A stretch of 64,000 nucleotides of DNA from DASWJZ01 sp964440525 (GCA_964440525.1 CAYTTC010000001.1:62001-126000); one strand, 5' to 3'; numbered from the stretch's first letter, positions 16,548 through 25,461 are shown. Notes: generated from the letters alone by a model not told the origin. Made by a program: numbers and translations.

Positions 16548-17612
16548 ATGATGCGCTTTTCGCCTGAATCCCTGGCTGCCTTCACCGTCGCTGTGCTTGG
16601 CCGTGCGGGAGCGGCGCCCACGACGGCCGAGGCGTGCGGCCGGGCGCTGATGGAGGCCTCGCTCGGCGGCGTCGATACGCATGGCGTGCGCCTTCTCCCC
16701 ATCTATGCAGAGGCCCTCGCCAGCGGACATGTGCACGGAGCGCCGCAACTTCTAACCGAGACGCAGAGCCCCGCGCTGGTCAGCGTCGATGCCGATGGCG
16801 GGCTCGGCCATCTCCCAAGCTTCACGGCGGTGGACCTTGCGATCGACCTCGCCCGCTCGTCGGGGGCCGCAGTTGCGATCGTGCGCAACTCGTCCCATCA
16901 CGGCGCAACCGGCGTCTGCACGGCCGCTGCCGCGCGGAAGGGATTTCTCGCACTCGGCGCAAGCAGCACCGAGGCCGCGGTAGCGCCGCACGGTGGTCGC
17001 GAGCCGTTCTTCGGCACGAACCCCCTCAGCTTCGCGGCTCGCATGTCCGGGGACCGGTTGATTCTCCTCGACATGGCGACGAGTTCCATACCCCTGAACC
17101 GAGCATACCTGCTGCGATCGCTAGGCACGCCGCTGGCGCCCGACGTCGCGCTGGACAGGATGGGCGCGCCGACCCGCGACCCTGCCGACGTCCACGCGCT
17201 GCTCTCCCTCGGCAGCCCGATCTTCGGATACAAGGGCGCCGGCCTGGCCTTCATGCTGGAGATCCTCGCCGGGCTCCTCGCCGGCATGCCGCACGCCCAC
17301 GCCGTTACCCGCCTCGCGCAGGGCCAGGGCGACTACGGGCGTCTCGGCCACTTTTTCCTGGTTATCGATCCAGAGCGCTTCCTGCCACGCGTAGCATTCG
17401 AGACGGCAGTGCGCGGACTCGTGCAAGACCTTGCGGAGCAACCGGCGGCTGGAGGAGAAGCGATCATGTATCCCGGACAGCGCGAAGCGGAGGAGACGGT
17501 TCGACGTGCGGCAACCGGTATTCCGATCGACGGCGAAACGTGGCGAAGCTTTACCGCCCTCGCCCTCGCCTATGCCCTGCTGCTGCCTGTCGCGATGCCC
17601 CGTGTCCCGTGA
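16548..17612 (+). CDS. Ldh/malate-lactate dehydrogenase (type 2) family oxidoreductase
   Basis: A 354-residue member of the LDH2/MDH2 family (distinct from Rossmann-type lactate dehydrogenase). Recognisable segments are GGVDTHGVRLLPIY near the N-terminus, VRNSSHHGATG (the His pair at the active site), FFGTNPLSFAA and the later FGYKGAGLAFMLEILAG. The family oxidises or reduces alpha-hydroxy acids, ureidoglycolate or related compounds with NAD(P). Its position after an ABC importer and before an RraA-like protein suggests action on the imported hydroxy acid. Start is the ATG at 16548 or the adjacent one at 16551. Confidence 0.85.
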   Translation: MMRFSPESLAAFTVAVLGRAGAAPTTAEACGRALMEASLGGVDTHGVRLLPIYAEALASGHVHGAPQLLTETQSPALVSVDADGGLGHLPSFTAVDLAIDLARSSGAAVAIVRNSSHHGATGVCTAAAARKGFLALGASSTEAAVAPHGGREPFFGTNPLSFAARMSGDRLILLDMATSSIPLNRAYLLRSLGTPLAPDVALDRMGAPTRDPADVHALLSLGSPIFGYKGAGLAFMLEILAGLLAGMPHAHAVTRLAQGQGDYGRLGHFFLVIDPERFLPRVAFETAVRGLVQDLAEQPAAGGEAIMYPGQREAEETVRRAATGIPIDGETWRSFTALALAYALLLPVAMPRVP

Positions 17613-17718
17613 GTAGCCGTTGCACGCGCCACCCCTCCATAGCGTCAAGCTGGAGCAAGCAGCGACCCGATTTCCGTTGAGCAATCCGAAGCCATCCCCC
17701 CGCCGCAAGGAGCATGGA

Positions 17719-18381
17719 ATGACCGCATCTTCAGACCTGATCGCCATCAAGACGCAGCTCTTTACGGCCGTCCTGTCGGATTGCCTCGACCAGGTCGGCG
17801 TGACGACGCAGGCTTTGGCCTCCCGGATACGCCCGCTCGACGATGCGAGCGTCATGGTCGGTCGCGCCCGCACCGCGGCGTTCATGGAAGTTTTCGGCCA
17901 CACGCCGGCGGACAATCCCTACGCGCTGGAGATCGCGCTGATCGACAGCCTCAAGCCCGGAGAGATCCCGGTTTTCGCGTGCGGCAATGCGGCGAGGATT
18001 GCGCCGTGGGGCGAGCTGCTCAGCACCGCTGCCAATGTCCGCGGCGCCGCCGGCGCCCTGATGGACGGCTGTACGCGCGATACCAAGGCGATCAAGGCGA
18101 TGGGTTTTCCGGTGTTTCACGGAGGCATTGCGCCGCTCGACACCAAGGGACGCGGAAAAATCATGGCGATTGACGTTCCCATCGAATGCGCCGGCGTGTC
18201 CGTCCGTTCGGGCGATCTGATCTTCGGCGACGCGGACGGTGTCGTCGTCATCCCGCAGCACGTCGAGGCGGAGGTGCTGGATCTCGCATTCAAGAAAGTC
18301 GCGGGAGAGCGCGACTCCCTGCGCGACCTTCGGGCCGGGCAGCCGCTCGGCGAGGTCTTCGCGCGATACGGTATCCTCTGA
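17719..18381 (+). CDS. RraA family protein (HMG aldolase-like)
   Basis: A 220-residue protein of the RraA/demethylmenaquinone methyltransferase-like fold. Typical motifs are DCLDQVG near residue 24, GNAARIAPWGELLSTAANVRG (G-x3-A-x-WGE-L) around residue 100, GALMDGCTRDTKAI, and DLIFGDADGVVVIP. In metabolic clusters such proteins are usually divalent-metal-dependent class II aldolases (4-hydroxy-4-methyl-2-oxoglutarate type) or oxaloacetate decarboxylases. The ATG at 17719 follows AAGGAG; an upstream in-frame codon at 17620 is poorer. It ends the plus-strand unit beginning at 14058 and faces a convergent gene. Confidence 0.85.
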   Translation: MTASSDLIAIKTQLFTAVLSDCLDQVGVTTQALASRIRPLDDASVMVGRARTAAFMEVFGHTPADNPYALEIALIDSLKPGEIPVFACGNAARIAPWGELLSTAANVRGAAGALMDGCTRDTKAIKAMGFPVFHGGIAPLDTKGRGKIMAIDVPIECAGVSVRSGDLIFGDADGVVVIPQHVEAEVLDLAFKKVAGERDSLRDLRAGQPLGEVFARYGIL

Positions 18382-18503
18382 CGCGCGTGTCCGGGTGCGG
18401 GGACGCGCGGCGGAGCTACCCAAGACACTTTGCGCAGGCGGACGAAATTCATTCTCGCCAACCACATCGAACTTTTCACCGCCAGTGCGACGCTCAAGTT
18501 ACT

Positions 18504-18516
18504 GAGGCGGAGCCTC
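18504..18516. terminator. Short hairpin between convergent genes
   Basis: GAGGC GGA GCCTC immediately downstream of the stop of the minus-strand gene at 18517 and about 120 bases after the plus-strand RraA gene. There is no strong T-run, so terminator function is tentative. Confidence 0.3.
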
Positions 18517-19686
18517 CTATTTGCTCTTGAACAGGGTTTGGCCGTCGACGATGATTTCCACGTCGACTTTGTACTGCTTCAGCGCCGCCTCGTTGACTTC
18601 GATGCCGATCCCCGGCGCATCGGAGACTACGATTTCTCCCGCGGAGTTCCGGGTGATGTGATTGGAAGTAAGGTCGACAGCGAGCTGCTTCAGCGCGACC
18701 GGATACTCGCAGATCGTGTGATCGCGGAGACCAGCGAACGGCTGCAGCGAGGCGCTCAGCGCCAGATGTGACGTGAAGGTGTGGTTGACATAGGTCACGC
18801 CGTTCGCAACGGCGTAGTCCGCCGTGCGCCTGGCGGGGCCGATGCCGCCGATCCGGCCGCAATCGATCTGGATGTAACGGACGCGGCCGTAGTCGATGAG
18901 ATGTTGCGCCATGTGGAAATTATGCGCCGCCTCGCCGCCGGCCACCGCGACGGACGTCGTCCGGATGCCCAACTCGGCGTAGGCTTTCAGGGCGCCGGCG
19001 CTGAACGGCTCCTCGAACCAGGTCGCGCGATTTCGTTCGAGAGCGGGCAAGCGGGCGGCGGCCGACTCGACATCCTCGCCGAATATCTGGCCTGCGTCGA
19101 CCAGGAGGATTCCATCCGCGCCGAGCCCCTCGCGCGCGGCGTCGAGATGATCCTCGTCCGCCTTGAGGGTGCCGCGGCCGAACGGGCCCCAGCCGAACTT
19201 GGCGGCGCGAAATCCGTTGGCGCGGGACGTCTTTCCCCCCTGCAGCGTCGCCTCCGGGGTGTCGCCGAAGAGCTGCGAGGCATAGGGGACTTTCGGGAAA
19301 GCCTCGCGGTAGCCGAGCAGGCGGTAAACCGGCTCGCTGCGCGCTTTCCCGAGCACATCCCAAAGCGCCATCTCGATGCCCGACCATGTGTGGGCCGCCT
19401 GCAGCAGATCCTGACTGTCGTAGGCAACCTTCGCTGCCATCCGCTCGATGTCGCGAGGAGCGTCGATCGTCTCGCCGAGCACCGAAGCTGAGACCGGGCG
19501 GCAACCACCGTGCGACATCGGCGTGACGAATGCGGCGATCGACGTGAGCGGCGACGCTTCGCACTCTCCCCAGCCTACAAGGCCGGCCGCATCCACGCGC
19601 ACGACGAGAGCGTCCTGGCTCCCGTCGGCATCGGTCGTGACCTCGGGCATCGACACGTAAAAGAAGTCAACCGCTTCGATTCTCAT
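18517..19686 (-). CDS. Mandelate racemase/muconate lactonizing enzyme family protein
   Basis: A 389-residue enolase-superfamily protein. Ligand and catalytic candidates are Asp in LLVDAGQIFG, Glu in TWFEEPF, Glu in AVAGGEAAH and His in YVNHTFTSH. The SxNHTF-type His motif and the ICEYP tail occur in uncharacterised sugar-acid dehydratase subgroups; no specific reaction can be named. The gene is downstream of and overlaps the GntR-type regulator by 4 bases, so it is the regulator's partner in one transcript, divergent from a PAAT importer that itself contains another enolase-superfamily gene. Confidence 0.8.
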   Translation of the reverse strand: MRIEAVDFFYVSMPEVTTDADGSQDALVVRVDAAGLVGWGECEASPLTSIAAFVTPMSHGGCRPVSASVLGETIDAPRDIERMAAKVAYDSQDLLQAAHTWSGIEMALWDVLGKARSEPVYRLLGYREAFPKVPYASQLFGDTPEATLQGGKTSRANGFRAAKFGWGPFGRGTLKADEDHLDAAREGLGADGILLVDAGQIFGEDVESAAARLPALERNRATWFEEPFSAGALKAYAELGIRTTSVAVAGGEAAHNFHMAQHLIDYGRVRYIQIDCGRIGGIGPARRTADYAVANGVTYVNHTFTSHLALSASLQPFAGLRDHTICEYPVALKQLAVDLTSNHITRNSAGEIVVSDAPGIGIEVNEAALKQYKVDVEIIVDGQTLFKSK

Positions 19687-20417
19687 AGCTTCGGAATTAT
19701 CCTCTTTCTTCCCTTGGTCGTTGGCCTTTTGCGCAGTCGCAGGATGTGGTCCTCGATCTCATGCAAGAGCGTTTCGGTTTCGCCTTCGGCGATCAGGTCG
19801 CGCAGTCGGCGGTGATGCTGCCCCAGGATCTCCGCTTCCTTCTCGTCGCGGATCTCGTGGCCGAACACGATGAGAACGTGCCGCGCCAGCGATTCCCAGA
19901 GCGTGAGCACGATGGCGTTCTCGGATGTCCGGCAAATCTCGCGATGAAAGCTGAGATCGGCTTGGCTTACCTCCATCCACGCCAGCTGAGCCGCCGCCCG
20001 CTCCATCGTCGATATGATCTGGTCGAGCTGCAATAACCGTTCGGGCGAGCGCCGGTAGTTTTCCACCGCATCGGGAATCGCGATCCGCTCCAGCGCGACC
20101 CGCGCCTCGCAGACCTGGTCGATGCGGACGTCGTCGAGCGGCGGAATGAACGTCCCGCGGTGCGACGTGCTTTCGACGATCCCCTGAGTATCCAGAATCT
20201 TCAGCGCTTCGCGGAGCGGTACGCGGCTCATCTCCAGGGTCCGGGCAAGCTCCGACTCGACGAGCCGCTGCCCGGGAACAAGTGCCCCGGACGCGATACC
20301 CCCGACGATCGCCTCCGCGCCCTGTTCCGCCAGGCTCGGCGCTCGGCGCAGGCCGAGTAACGGCATTCGCACCGGCGAGGAAGATTTTTCGTCAAGCTCT
20401 ATGGATTCCGCCTTCAT
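19683..20417 (-). CDS. GntR-family (FCD type) transcriptional regulator
   Basis: A 244-residue regulator. The winged-helix part spans about residues 25-95 with LVESELARTLEMSRVPLREA and STSHRGTFI, and the C-terminal FCD domain includes DLSFHREI and HHRRLRDLI with the His residues that usually bind a metal. FCD regulators of this type commonly respond to sugar acids or other carboxylates. Starts at ATG 20417; the palindromic TGTATACA core lies about 30 bases upstream in the divergent promoter region, consistent with control of both directions. Confidence 0.88.
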   Translation of the reverse strand: MKAESIELDEKSSSPVRMPLLGLRRAPSLAEQGAEAIVGGIASGALVPGQRLVESELARTLEMSRVPLREALKILDTQGIVESTSHRGTFIPPLDDVRIDQVCEARVALERIAIPDAVENYRRSPERLLQLDQIISTMERAAAQLAWMEVSQADLSFHREICRTSENAIVLTLWESLARHVLIVFGHEIRDEKEAEILGQHHRRLRDLIAEGETETLLHEIEDHILRLRKRPTTKGRKRIIPKL

Positions 20418-20443
20418 CGAAGACTCGCTTGTGTCGCCTGGCT

Positions 20444-20457
20444 AACTGTATACAATT
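20444..20457. promoter_or_regulatory. Candidate GntR/FCD operator
   Basis: AACTGTATACAATT is palindromic at all but one pair, with the core TGTATACA, which resembles TTGTATACAA-type sites of FCD regulators. It lies between the regulator start (20417, minus) and the binding-protein start (20551, plus). Confidence 0.6.
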
Positions 20458-20550
20458 AGTTCGCGATCAGCAAACCACTGTGGCTTGCTGATCCCATGGC
20501 CGCTGTTTTTCCGCGGGGGCGGGATTCGGGTAGCCTCGATCAGGGAGCAC

Positions 20551-21399
20551 ATGATGACAATCGCCAGAACTGTCCGCGATGCCGCTTTCGCAGCGGCCCT
20601 TCTACTGTCCGTCGCCACCCTCGCCCACGCCGCCGGGACAGATGTCCCTGCGCCGGGACAGAGTCCGAAAATCGACGCCATCAAGGAGCGCGGTGCGCTC
20701 AAGGCGGCTGCGATCGGCGAGTTTCCATGGCTGCCGGAAAACACCTCCGGCTCGGGCCCGCAATTCTCCGGTCCCGCCTGGATACTGGCCGAGGAATACG
20801 CCAAGCGTCTCGGCGTGACGATCGAGATCGTACCGGTCAGTCACGAGACGAAGGTGCCGATCTTGGCGACGGGCGAAGCTGACATCTCCATCGCCCCGCT
20901 GGCGGTAACGCCGAAGCGCCAGGAGGTCGTGGATTTCATCGTCTACTCGCGCTCCAGCCTCTGCATGTTCGGCCTTGCCGATAATCCGAAGCTGAAGGAC
21001 GTGAAGAGCGTGGATGATCTGAACCGCGAAGGTCTGAGCATGGCGTATTTCACCGGCACGCCGCCCGAGACCTGGGCCCCGACCCGTTTCCCGAAGGTCG
21101 AGATGCACGGCGTCGCCGGCTCGGGCGCCAATGCCCCGATCGAGGAGATCCTCGCCAAACGCGCCGACTTCGCCACCATCGACAACGTGGCCTGGCCGCA
21201 GCTTGAGAAGCAGGTGCCGGGACTGGTCTCGTTTCCGGCCGGCGACGATTGTCTGAAGAGCACCGAGATGTCGACTGATGTCGGCCTCGCCGTCGACAAA
21301 GCGGACCCGGTCTTCCGCGACTGGCTGCAGGCAGTCTATGACGAGATGAAGGATCAGGTGACGAACGAAGAGCTCACGATCCTGAAGGGCGGCAGCTAA
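20551..21399 (+). CDS. PAAT-type ABC transporter substrate-binding protein
   Basis: A 282-residue periplasmic protein with a signal peptide ending near AHA at residue 27. The mature part has RGALKAAAIGEFPWLPENTS (first ligand loop), VPILATGEADISIAPLAVTPKR, and CMFGLADNPKLKDVKSVDDL. Start ATG 20551 follows AGGGAG, with a second ATG directly after. It is the first gene of a plus-strand operon with two permeases, an ATPase, an enolase-superfamily enzyme and an SDR. A strong hairpin follows the gene. The ligand is probably an organic acid, judging by the neighbours. Confidence 0.88.
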   Translation: MMTIARTVRDAAFAAALLLSVATLAHAAGTDVPAPGQSPKIDAIKERGALKAAAIGEFPWLPENTSGSGPQFSGPAWILAEEYAKRLGVTIEIVPVSHETKVPILATGEADISIAPLAVTPKRQEVVDFIVYSRSSLCMFGLADNPKLKDVKSVDDLNREGLSMAYFTGTPPETWAPTRFPKVEMHGVAGSGANAPIEEILAKRADFATIDNVAWPQLEKQVPGLVSFPAGDDCLKSTEMSTDVGLAVDKADPVFRDWLQAVYDEMKDQVTNEELTILKGGS

Positions 21400-21414
21400 G
21401 GCGCCGACTTTTCC

Positions 21415-21438
21415 GGAGGCGGGCCTCGGCCCGCCTCC
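21415..21438 (+). terminator. Intercistronic hairpin after the binding-protein gene
   Basis: An 11-base perfect stem, GGAGGCGGGCC with GGCCCGCCTCC, and a 2-base apparent loop, 15 bases after the stop. No T-run follows. Like the hairpins at 16490 and 36423 it separates a binding-protein gene from the next cistron. Confidence 0.65.
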
Positions 21439-21461
21439 ACCGCGCCGTACAACCAGCCTCC

Positions 21462-22127
21462 ATGACCATCAATCTTCAGCCGATCGCCGACAGCTGGCTG
21501 TTCCTCGCACGAGCGCTTGGAATGACGCTGTTCATCAGCGTGCTCTCCACGCTTTTCGGTTTCGCGATCGGCGTGGTCGTCGGTGGGCTCAGGACCTACG
21601 GCGGCCGTGTGGTGAATCATGTGCTCGGCCTCTACGTCGATTCGATGCGGGCGATCCCGCTCCTCGCGGTGCTCGTCTGGGTCTTCTTCGCCTTCCCCCT
21701 GCTCACTGGCCACTCCATCAACGCCGTGACAGCCGGCATTGCCGGGCTGAGCGTTCATCTCGGCGCCTATGTCAGCGAGACTGTGCGCGCCGGCCTTATG
21801 TCTGTCCGTCGCAACCAGATGCAGGCAGCGCTGGCGCTTGGCATGAGCCGCTTCGAGGCGTTCCGCACCATCATCCTGCCGCAGGCCTTGATCCGCATGC
21901 TGCCCGCGCTTGGCTCGCTCTTCGTCATCGCCATCAAGGACAGCGCCATAGCCTCGGTCATTGCGGTCCCCGAGTTGTTGCGGCAGACGCAGATCGTCGC
22001 CGGCAAGACATATCGGCCCTTCGAGCTCTACACGGCCGCGATGCTGATCTATTTCCTGCTCTGCTATCCGGTCGCGCGCGGCGTCGATCGCCTCTATCGC
22101 CGCGTCGCCCATCTCGGCTCGTCATGA
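21462..22127 (+). CDS. PAAT-type ABC transporter permease
   Basis: A 221-residue inner-membrane protein with about five hydrophobic segments and the EAA loop QAALALGMSRFEAFRTIILP with QALIRMLPALGS. It belongs with the second permease at 22124, whose start overlaps its stop by 4 bases; together they would form a heterodimeric pore. Start ATG 21462 follows the hairpin after the binding-protein gene. Confidence 0.88.
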   Translation: MTINLQPIADSWLFLARALGMTLFISVLSTLFGFAIGVVVGGLRTYGGRVVNHVLGLYVDSMRAIPLLAVLVWVFFAFPLLTGHSINAVTAGIAGLSVHLGAYVSETVRAGLMSVRRNQMQAALALGMSRFEAFRTIILPQALIRMLPALGSLFVIAIKDSAIASVIAVPELLRQTQIVAGKTYRPFELYTAAMLIYFLLCYPVARGVDRLYRRVAHLGSS

Positions 22128-22783
22128 TCTTCGACTGGAGCGTCGTGTGGTCGAGCCTTCCGCGGCTCCTGGGCGGCGCATGGATGACCATATGGCTGAC
22201 CTTCGTCACCATGGCGCTCGCCATTCCGGGCGGATTGCTCCTGGCGCTGATGCGCCTCTCGCCCCTCCGTGTGGTTTCCGGCGCCGCGACCGCCTTCGTG
22301 GAGTTTTTCCGCGCCACGCCGCTCATCCTGCAGATTTACTGGGTCTATTACGTGCTGCCGGCTTACTTCGATCTGCAGCTTTCGCAGCTTGCCACCGCAA
22401 TCGTCGGACTGACCTGCAACATTTCCGCCTTCAACTCGGAGACCTTCCGCTCCGGCATCGTCTCGATCCGGCAGGGCCAATGGAACGCCGGCCTCGCGCT
22501 CGGTATGCGACGGGCCGGCGTCTTTGCCCGTATTGTCCTTCCGCAGGCGGTGATGCGTGTGCTTCCTGCGCTCGCCTCGACCTGGGTATCGCTGTTCAAG
22601 GACACCTCCCTCGTCGCCATCATCTCGGTTCCTGAACTCTCCTATGTCGCGCTTCAGTTGAGGGCTGAGACCTACCGCATCCTCGAGGTCCTGACCGCCA
22701 TGGCGGCTCTCTACTGGCTCATGGGCTATCCGCAGGCAAAGCTCGTCGACTGGATCCATCACCGTTACCGGGTGGTCGAATGA
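22124..22783 (+). CDS. PAAT-type ABC transporter permease
   Basis: A 219-residue permease. The segment FFRATPLILQIYWVYYVLPA is typical of polar-amino-acid permeases, and the EAA loop reads NAGLALGMRRAGVFARIVLP. It overlaps genes on both sides by 4 bases, and is the partner of the permease at 21462 and of the ATPase at 22780. Confidence 0.88.
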   Translation: MIFDWSVVWSSLPRLLGGAWMTIWLTFVTMALAIPGGLLLALMRLSPLRVVSGAATAFVEFFRATPLILQIYWVYYVLPAYFDLQLSQLATAIVGLTCNISAFNSETFRSGIVSIRQGQWNAGLALGMRRAGVFARIVLPQAVMRVLPALASTWVSLFKDTSLVAIISVPELSYVALQLRAETYRILEVLTAMAALYWLMGYPQAKLVDWIHHRYRVVE

Positions 22784-23580
22784 GCGAACGCAAGCCGATC
22801 CTCGTCTTCGAGAACGTGTCGAAGCGCTACGGCGACATCGTCGCGCTCGACGGCGTCAGCCTGTCGATTGCGCGTGGCGAGGTGGTGTGCCTGATCGGCC
22901 CGTCCGGTTCCGGTAAGTCCACGCTGTTGCGCTGTGCCAACGCGCTCGACCCACTCGACGGCGGCCGCGTCCTCTTCGAGGGGCGCGAAGTGAAGAGCGC
23001 CGATTCCTCCGCTCGCCTCGTCCGCCGGCGGATGGGGATGGTGTTCCAGAATTTCGAGCTCTTTCCACATCTGACGGTGCTGCAGAACATCACGATCGGG
23101 CCGCGGACAGTCCTGAAGCTCGATGCCGCCTCGGCCGAGAAGCGCGCGCGCGCCTTGCTCGCCAAGGTGCTCCTTTCGGAGAAGGCCGACGTCCATCCCG
23201 CCGCGCTTTCCGGCGGCCAGCAGCAGCGAGTGGCGATCACCCGCGCGCTCGCGATGGAGCCGGCGCTGATGCTCTTCGACGAGCCCACCTCCGCGCTCGA
23301 CCCGGAGACGATCGGCGAAGTGCTGAGCGTGATGAAGACCCTCGCCGACGAAGGCATGACCATGCTCGTCGTGACGCACGAGATGGACTTCGCACGCCGC
23401 GTGGCCGACCGCGTCATCGTCTTCGACAGGGGCCGCGTCATCGAAGAGGGCCCGCCAAAGCAGGTCTTCGAGGCGGCGAAGGTCGCCCGCACACGAGAAT
23501 TCCTGAACCATCTCGGCTGGCACGGCGAGAGCATCGTCGAAGCCGCGAAAATACTGGGGAGCGAGAATGACGGACAATAG
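22780..23580 (+). CDS. PAAT-type ABC transporter ATP-binding protein
   Basis: A 266-residue ATPase with Walker A GPSGSGKST, Q-loop MVFQNFELFPH, signature LSGGQQQRVAITRAL, Walker B LMLFDEPTSALDPE and H-loop THEMDFA, all intact. The 3' end overlaps the following enolase-superfamily gene by 14 bases, a sign of tight coupling between transport and catabolism. Confidence 0.92.
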   Translation: MSERKPILVFENVSKRYGDIVALDGVSLSIARGEVVCLIGPSGSGKSTLLRCANALDPLDGGRVLFEGREVKSADSSARLVRRRMGMVFQNFELFPHLTVLQNITIGPRTVLKLDAASAEKRARALLAKVLLSEKADVHPAALSGGQQQRVAITRALAMEPALMLFDEPTSALDPETIGEVLSVMKTLADEGMTMLVVTHEMDFARRVADRVIVFDRGRVIEEGPPKQVFEAAKVARTREFLNHLGWHGESIVEAAKILGSENDGQ

Positions 23581-24688
23581 GATCGACCGCGCCGAGGTAT
23601 TCGTCGTCGCTCCCGATGTGGAGCGCTACACCTGGGCGGAGGGGATGACCGACCAGTACATGGTCAACGTCATCCTGCGGCTGACGGCGGCGAGCGGCCT
23701 GCAGGGCGTCGCCGGCGCGGCGATGATCACCTCGCACGGCTTCGACCGCTCCGCCGGCGAGGCGCTACGCACCGTGCTGCCCGACGTGATCGGCCAGGAT
23801 CCGGCCGAGCGCGAGGCGCTCTGGCACCGGATGCGCAATCTCGGGACGCCGATGGTTCCGCAGGCGCATTCGCTGGTCGACATCGCACTGTGGGACATGG
23901 CGGCGCGGCATGCGCATCTGCCGCTCTACCAGCTCCTCGGCGGCACGCGCGAAAAGATCCTCTCCTACGCCTCCACCCCCCTCCTCCCCGACAACCAGGC
24001 GTATATCGACTATGTCGGGGAGCGACACGCCGAAGGCTTCAAGGCAGTGAAGTTTCATTGCTGGTGCGTGCCGAAACGCGATCTGGCGATGTGCGAGGCG
24101 GTGCACCGGCATTTCGAGGGCAAGGACCTTGCGCTGATGCTCGATGCCGAGCAGCGCTACGACCTCCATGGCGCAATTCATGTCGCGCGGCGCCTCGGCG
24201 AACTCGGCTTCCGTTGGTTCGAAGCGCCGCTCGTCGACACCGATATCGACGGCTACCGGGAGATAAAGCGCTCGAGCACCGTCCCGGTCATCGCGGCAGG
24301 CAACACCTGGCTCGACCTGCAGATGCTGGCGCAGGCGATCAAGCTCGACTGCTGGAGCTCGCTCCGAGTCGACGCCACCATCTGCGGCGGCATTACGCCG
24401 ATCCGGAAGATCATGGCGCTCGCCGAAGCGCACGGTATGAATGTCGAGGTCCAGTGCTGGGGCTATACGCTGACGCAGGCGGCCAATCTGCACGTCATGC
24501 TCGCCTACAGGAACTGCACCTATTTCGAGCAGCCGGTCCCCTACCCGGCGTTCGAATACGGCGCCAGCGATGTGATCCGCACGGACCGGGAAGGCTACGT
24601 CCATGCCCCGCCCGGCGACGGGCTCGGGATCGGTCTCGATTGGAAAGCGATCGAGGCCGCTTCCATCCTGAAATTCGAAATTCGTTGA
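23567..24688 (+). CDS. Divergent enolase-superfamily protein without canonical His base
   Basis: A 373-residue protein of the mandelate racemase/muconate lactonizing enzyme family. Metal ligands seem to be Asp in LMLDAEQRY, Glu in RWFEAPL, and an Asn in VIAAGNTWLD where most relatives have Glu; Asn is also used by D-glucarate dehydratase. Where a His is expected near the C-terminal strand the sequence reads NVEVQCWGYTLTQAANLH, with no His at the usual spot, while KFHCW occupies the K-x-K region. It starts inside the end of the ATPase gene and is therefore part of the importer operon. Reaction unknown; it may be a dehydratase or epimerase for the imported acid. Confidence 0.75.
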   Translation: MTDNRIDRAEVFVVAPDVERYTWAEGMTDQYMVNVILRLTAASGLQGVAGAAMITSHGFDRSAGEALRTVLPDVIGQDPAEREALWHRMRNLGTPMVPQAHSLVDIALWDMAARHAHLPLYQLLGGTREKILSYASTPLLPDNQAYIDYVGERHAEGFKAVKFHCWCVPKRDLAMCEAVHRHFEGKDLALMLDAEQRYDLHGAIHVARRLGELGFRWFEAPLVDTDIDGYREIKRSSTVPVIAAGNTWLDLQMLAQAIKLDCWSSLRVDATICGGITPIRKIMALAEAHGMNVEVQCWGYTLTQAANLHVMLAYRNCTYFEQPVPYPAFEYGASDVIRTDREGYVHAPPGDGLGIGLDWKAIEAASILKFEIR

Positions 24689-24696
24689 GAGCGTCG

Positions 24697-25461
24697 ATGA
24701 GCGTACGTCTACAGGGCAAACGAGCGCTGATCTACGGCGGCGGCACGGGCATCGGCTTCGCTTGCGCCGAAGCGATGGCGCGCGAAGGTGCGTCCGTCTT
24801 CATCTCGAGCCGCCGGGCCGAGGTGCTGCGCGAGGCGACATCGAAGCTTGCATCGATCGGCAAGGCAGGCTTCGAAGCCGGCGACGCGACATCGGCGCAG
24901 GACGTCCAGCGCGTCACCGCCGCGGCAAGCGCGTTCATGAACGGACTGGACACGATCGTCGTAAGCGCGGGCGCCGGAGGCAGGACGCCGGTCTTCGACA
25001 CCGAGCCTGCGGAGTTCCAGCGAATCGTGGACCACACGCTCCGCCCGGCCTTTTTCGCTGTCCGCTACGCCTGCCCGGATCTTCTGGCCGCAGGCAAAGC
25101 GTCGGTCATCGTCATCTCATCGATGCTGGGCCTCGTCGGTCAACGCGAACGCCTCGCCTATTGCGGGGCCAAAGCAGGCGTCATCGGAATGGTGAGGGCC
25201 ATGGCGCTTGACCTTGCCGACAAGGGCGTAAGGGTGAATGCGATGTGTCCTGGGTTCGTCGAGACACCCCTTGCCATTGAAGTAACGCGCCTTGAACGAG
25301 ATCCAGAGGCCGCGCTTCAAGCCAAGCGGCTCATGCATCCGGTGCCCCGCGCCGGAACGCTTGAGGAAATGGGCGAGCTCGCGGTCTATCTCGCCTCCGA
25401 CCTGGCGGCGTTCCTCACAGGCCAGGCCATCGCGATCGATGGGGGTTTCACGATCCGCTAG
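24697..25461 (+). CDS. Short-chain dehydrogenase/reductase
   Basis: A 254-residue SDR. Cofactor motif GGGTGIGFA at residues about 15-23, NNAG-equivalent VVSAGAGG, catalytic Ser in VIVISSMLG, Tyr-x3-Lys in YCGAKAG, and the C-terminal AIAIDGGFTIR typical of classical SDRs. It starts 8 bases after the enolase-superfamily gene and ends the plus-strand operon. It probably oxidises a hydroxyl of the substrate or of a downstream keto-deoxy intermediate; cofactor preference (SSRR after the second strand) suggests NADP or mixed. Confidence 0.9.
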   Translation: MSVRLQGKRALIYGGGTGIGFACAEAMAREGASVFISSRRAEVLREATSKLASIGKAGFEAGDATSAQDVQRVTAAASAFMNGLDTIVVSAGAGGRTPVFDTEPAEFQRIVDHTLRPAFFAVRYACPDLLAAGKASVIVISSMLGLVGQRERLAYCGAKAGVIGMVRAMALDLADKGVRVNAMCPGFVETPLAIEVTRLERDPEAALQAKRLMHPVPRAGTLEEMGELAVYLASDLAAFLTGQAIAIDGGFTIR

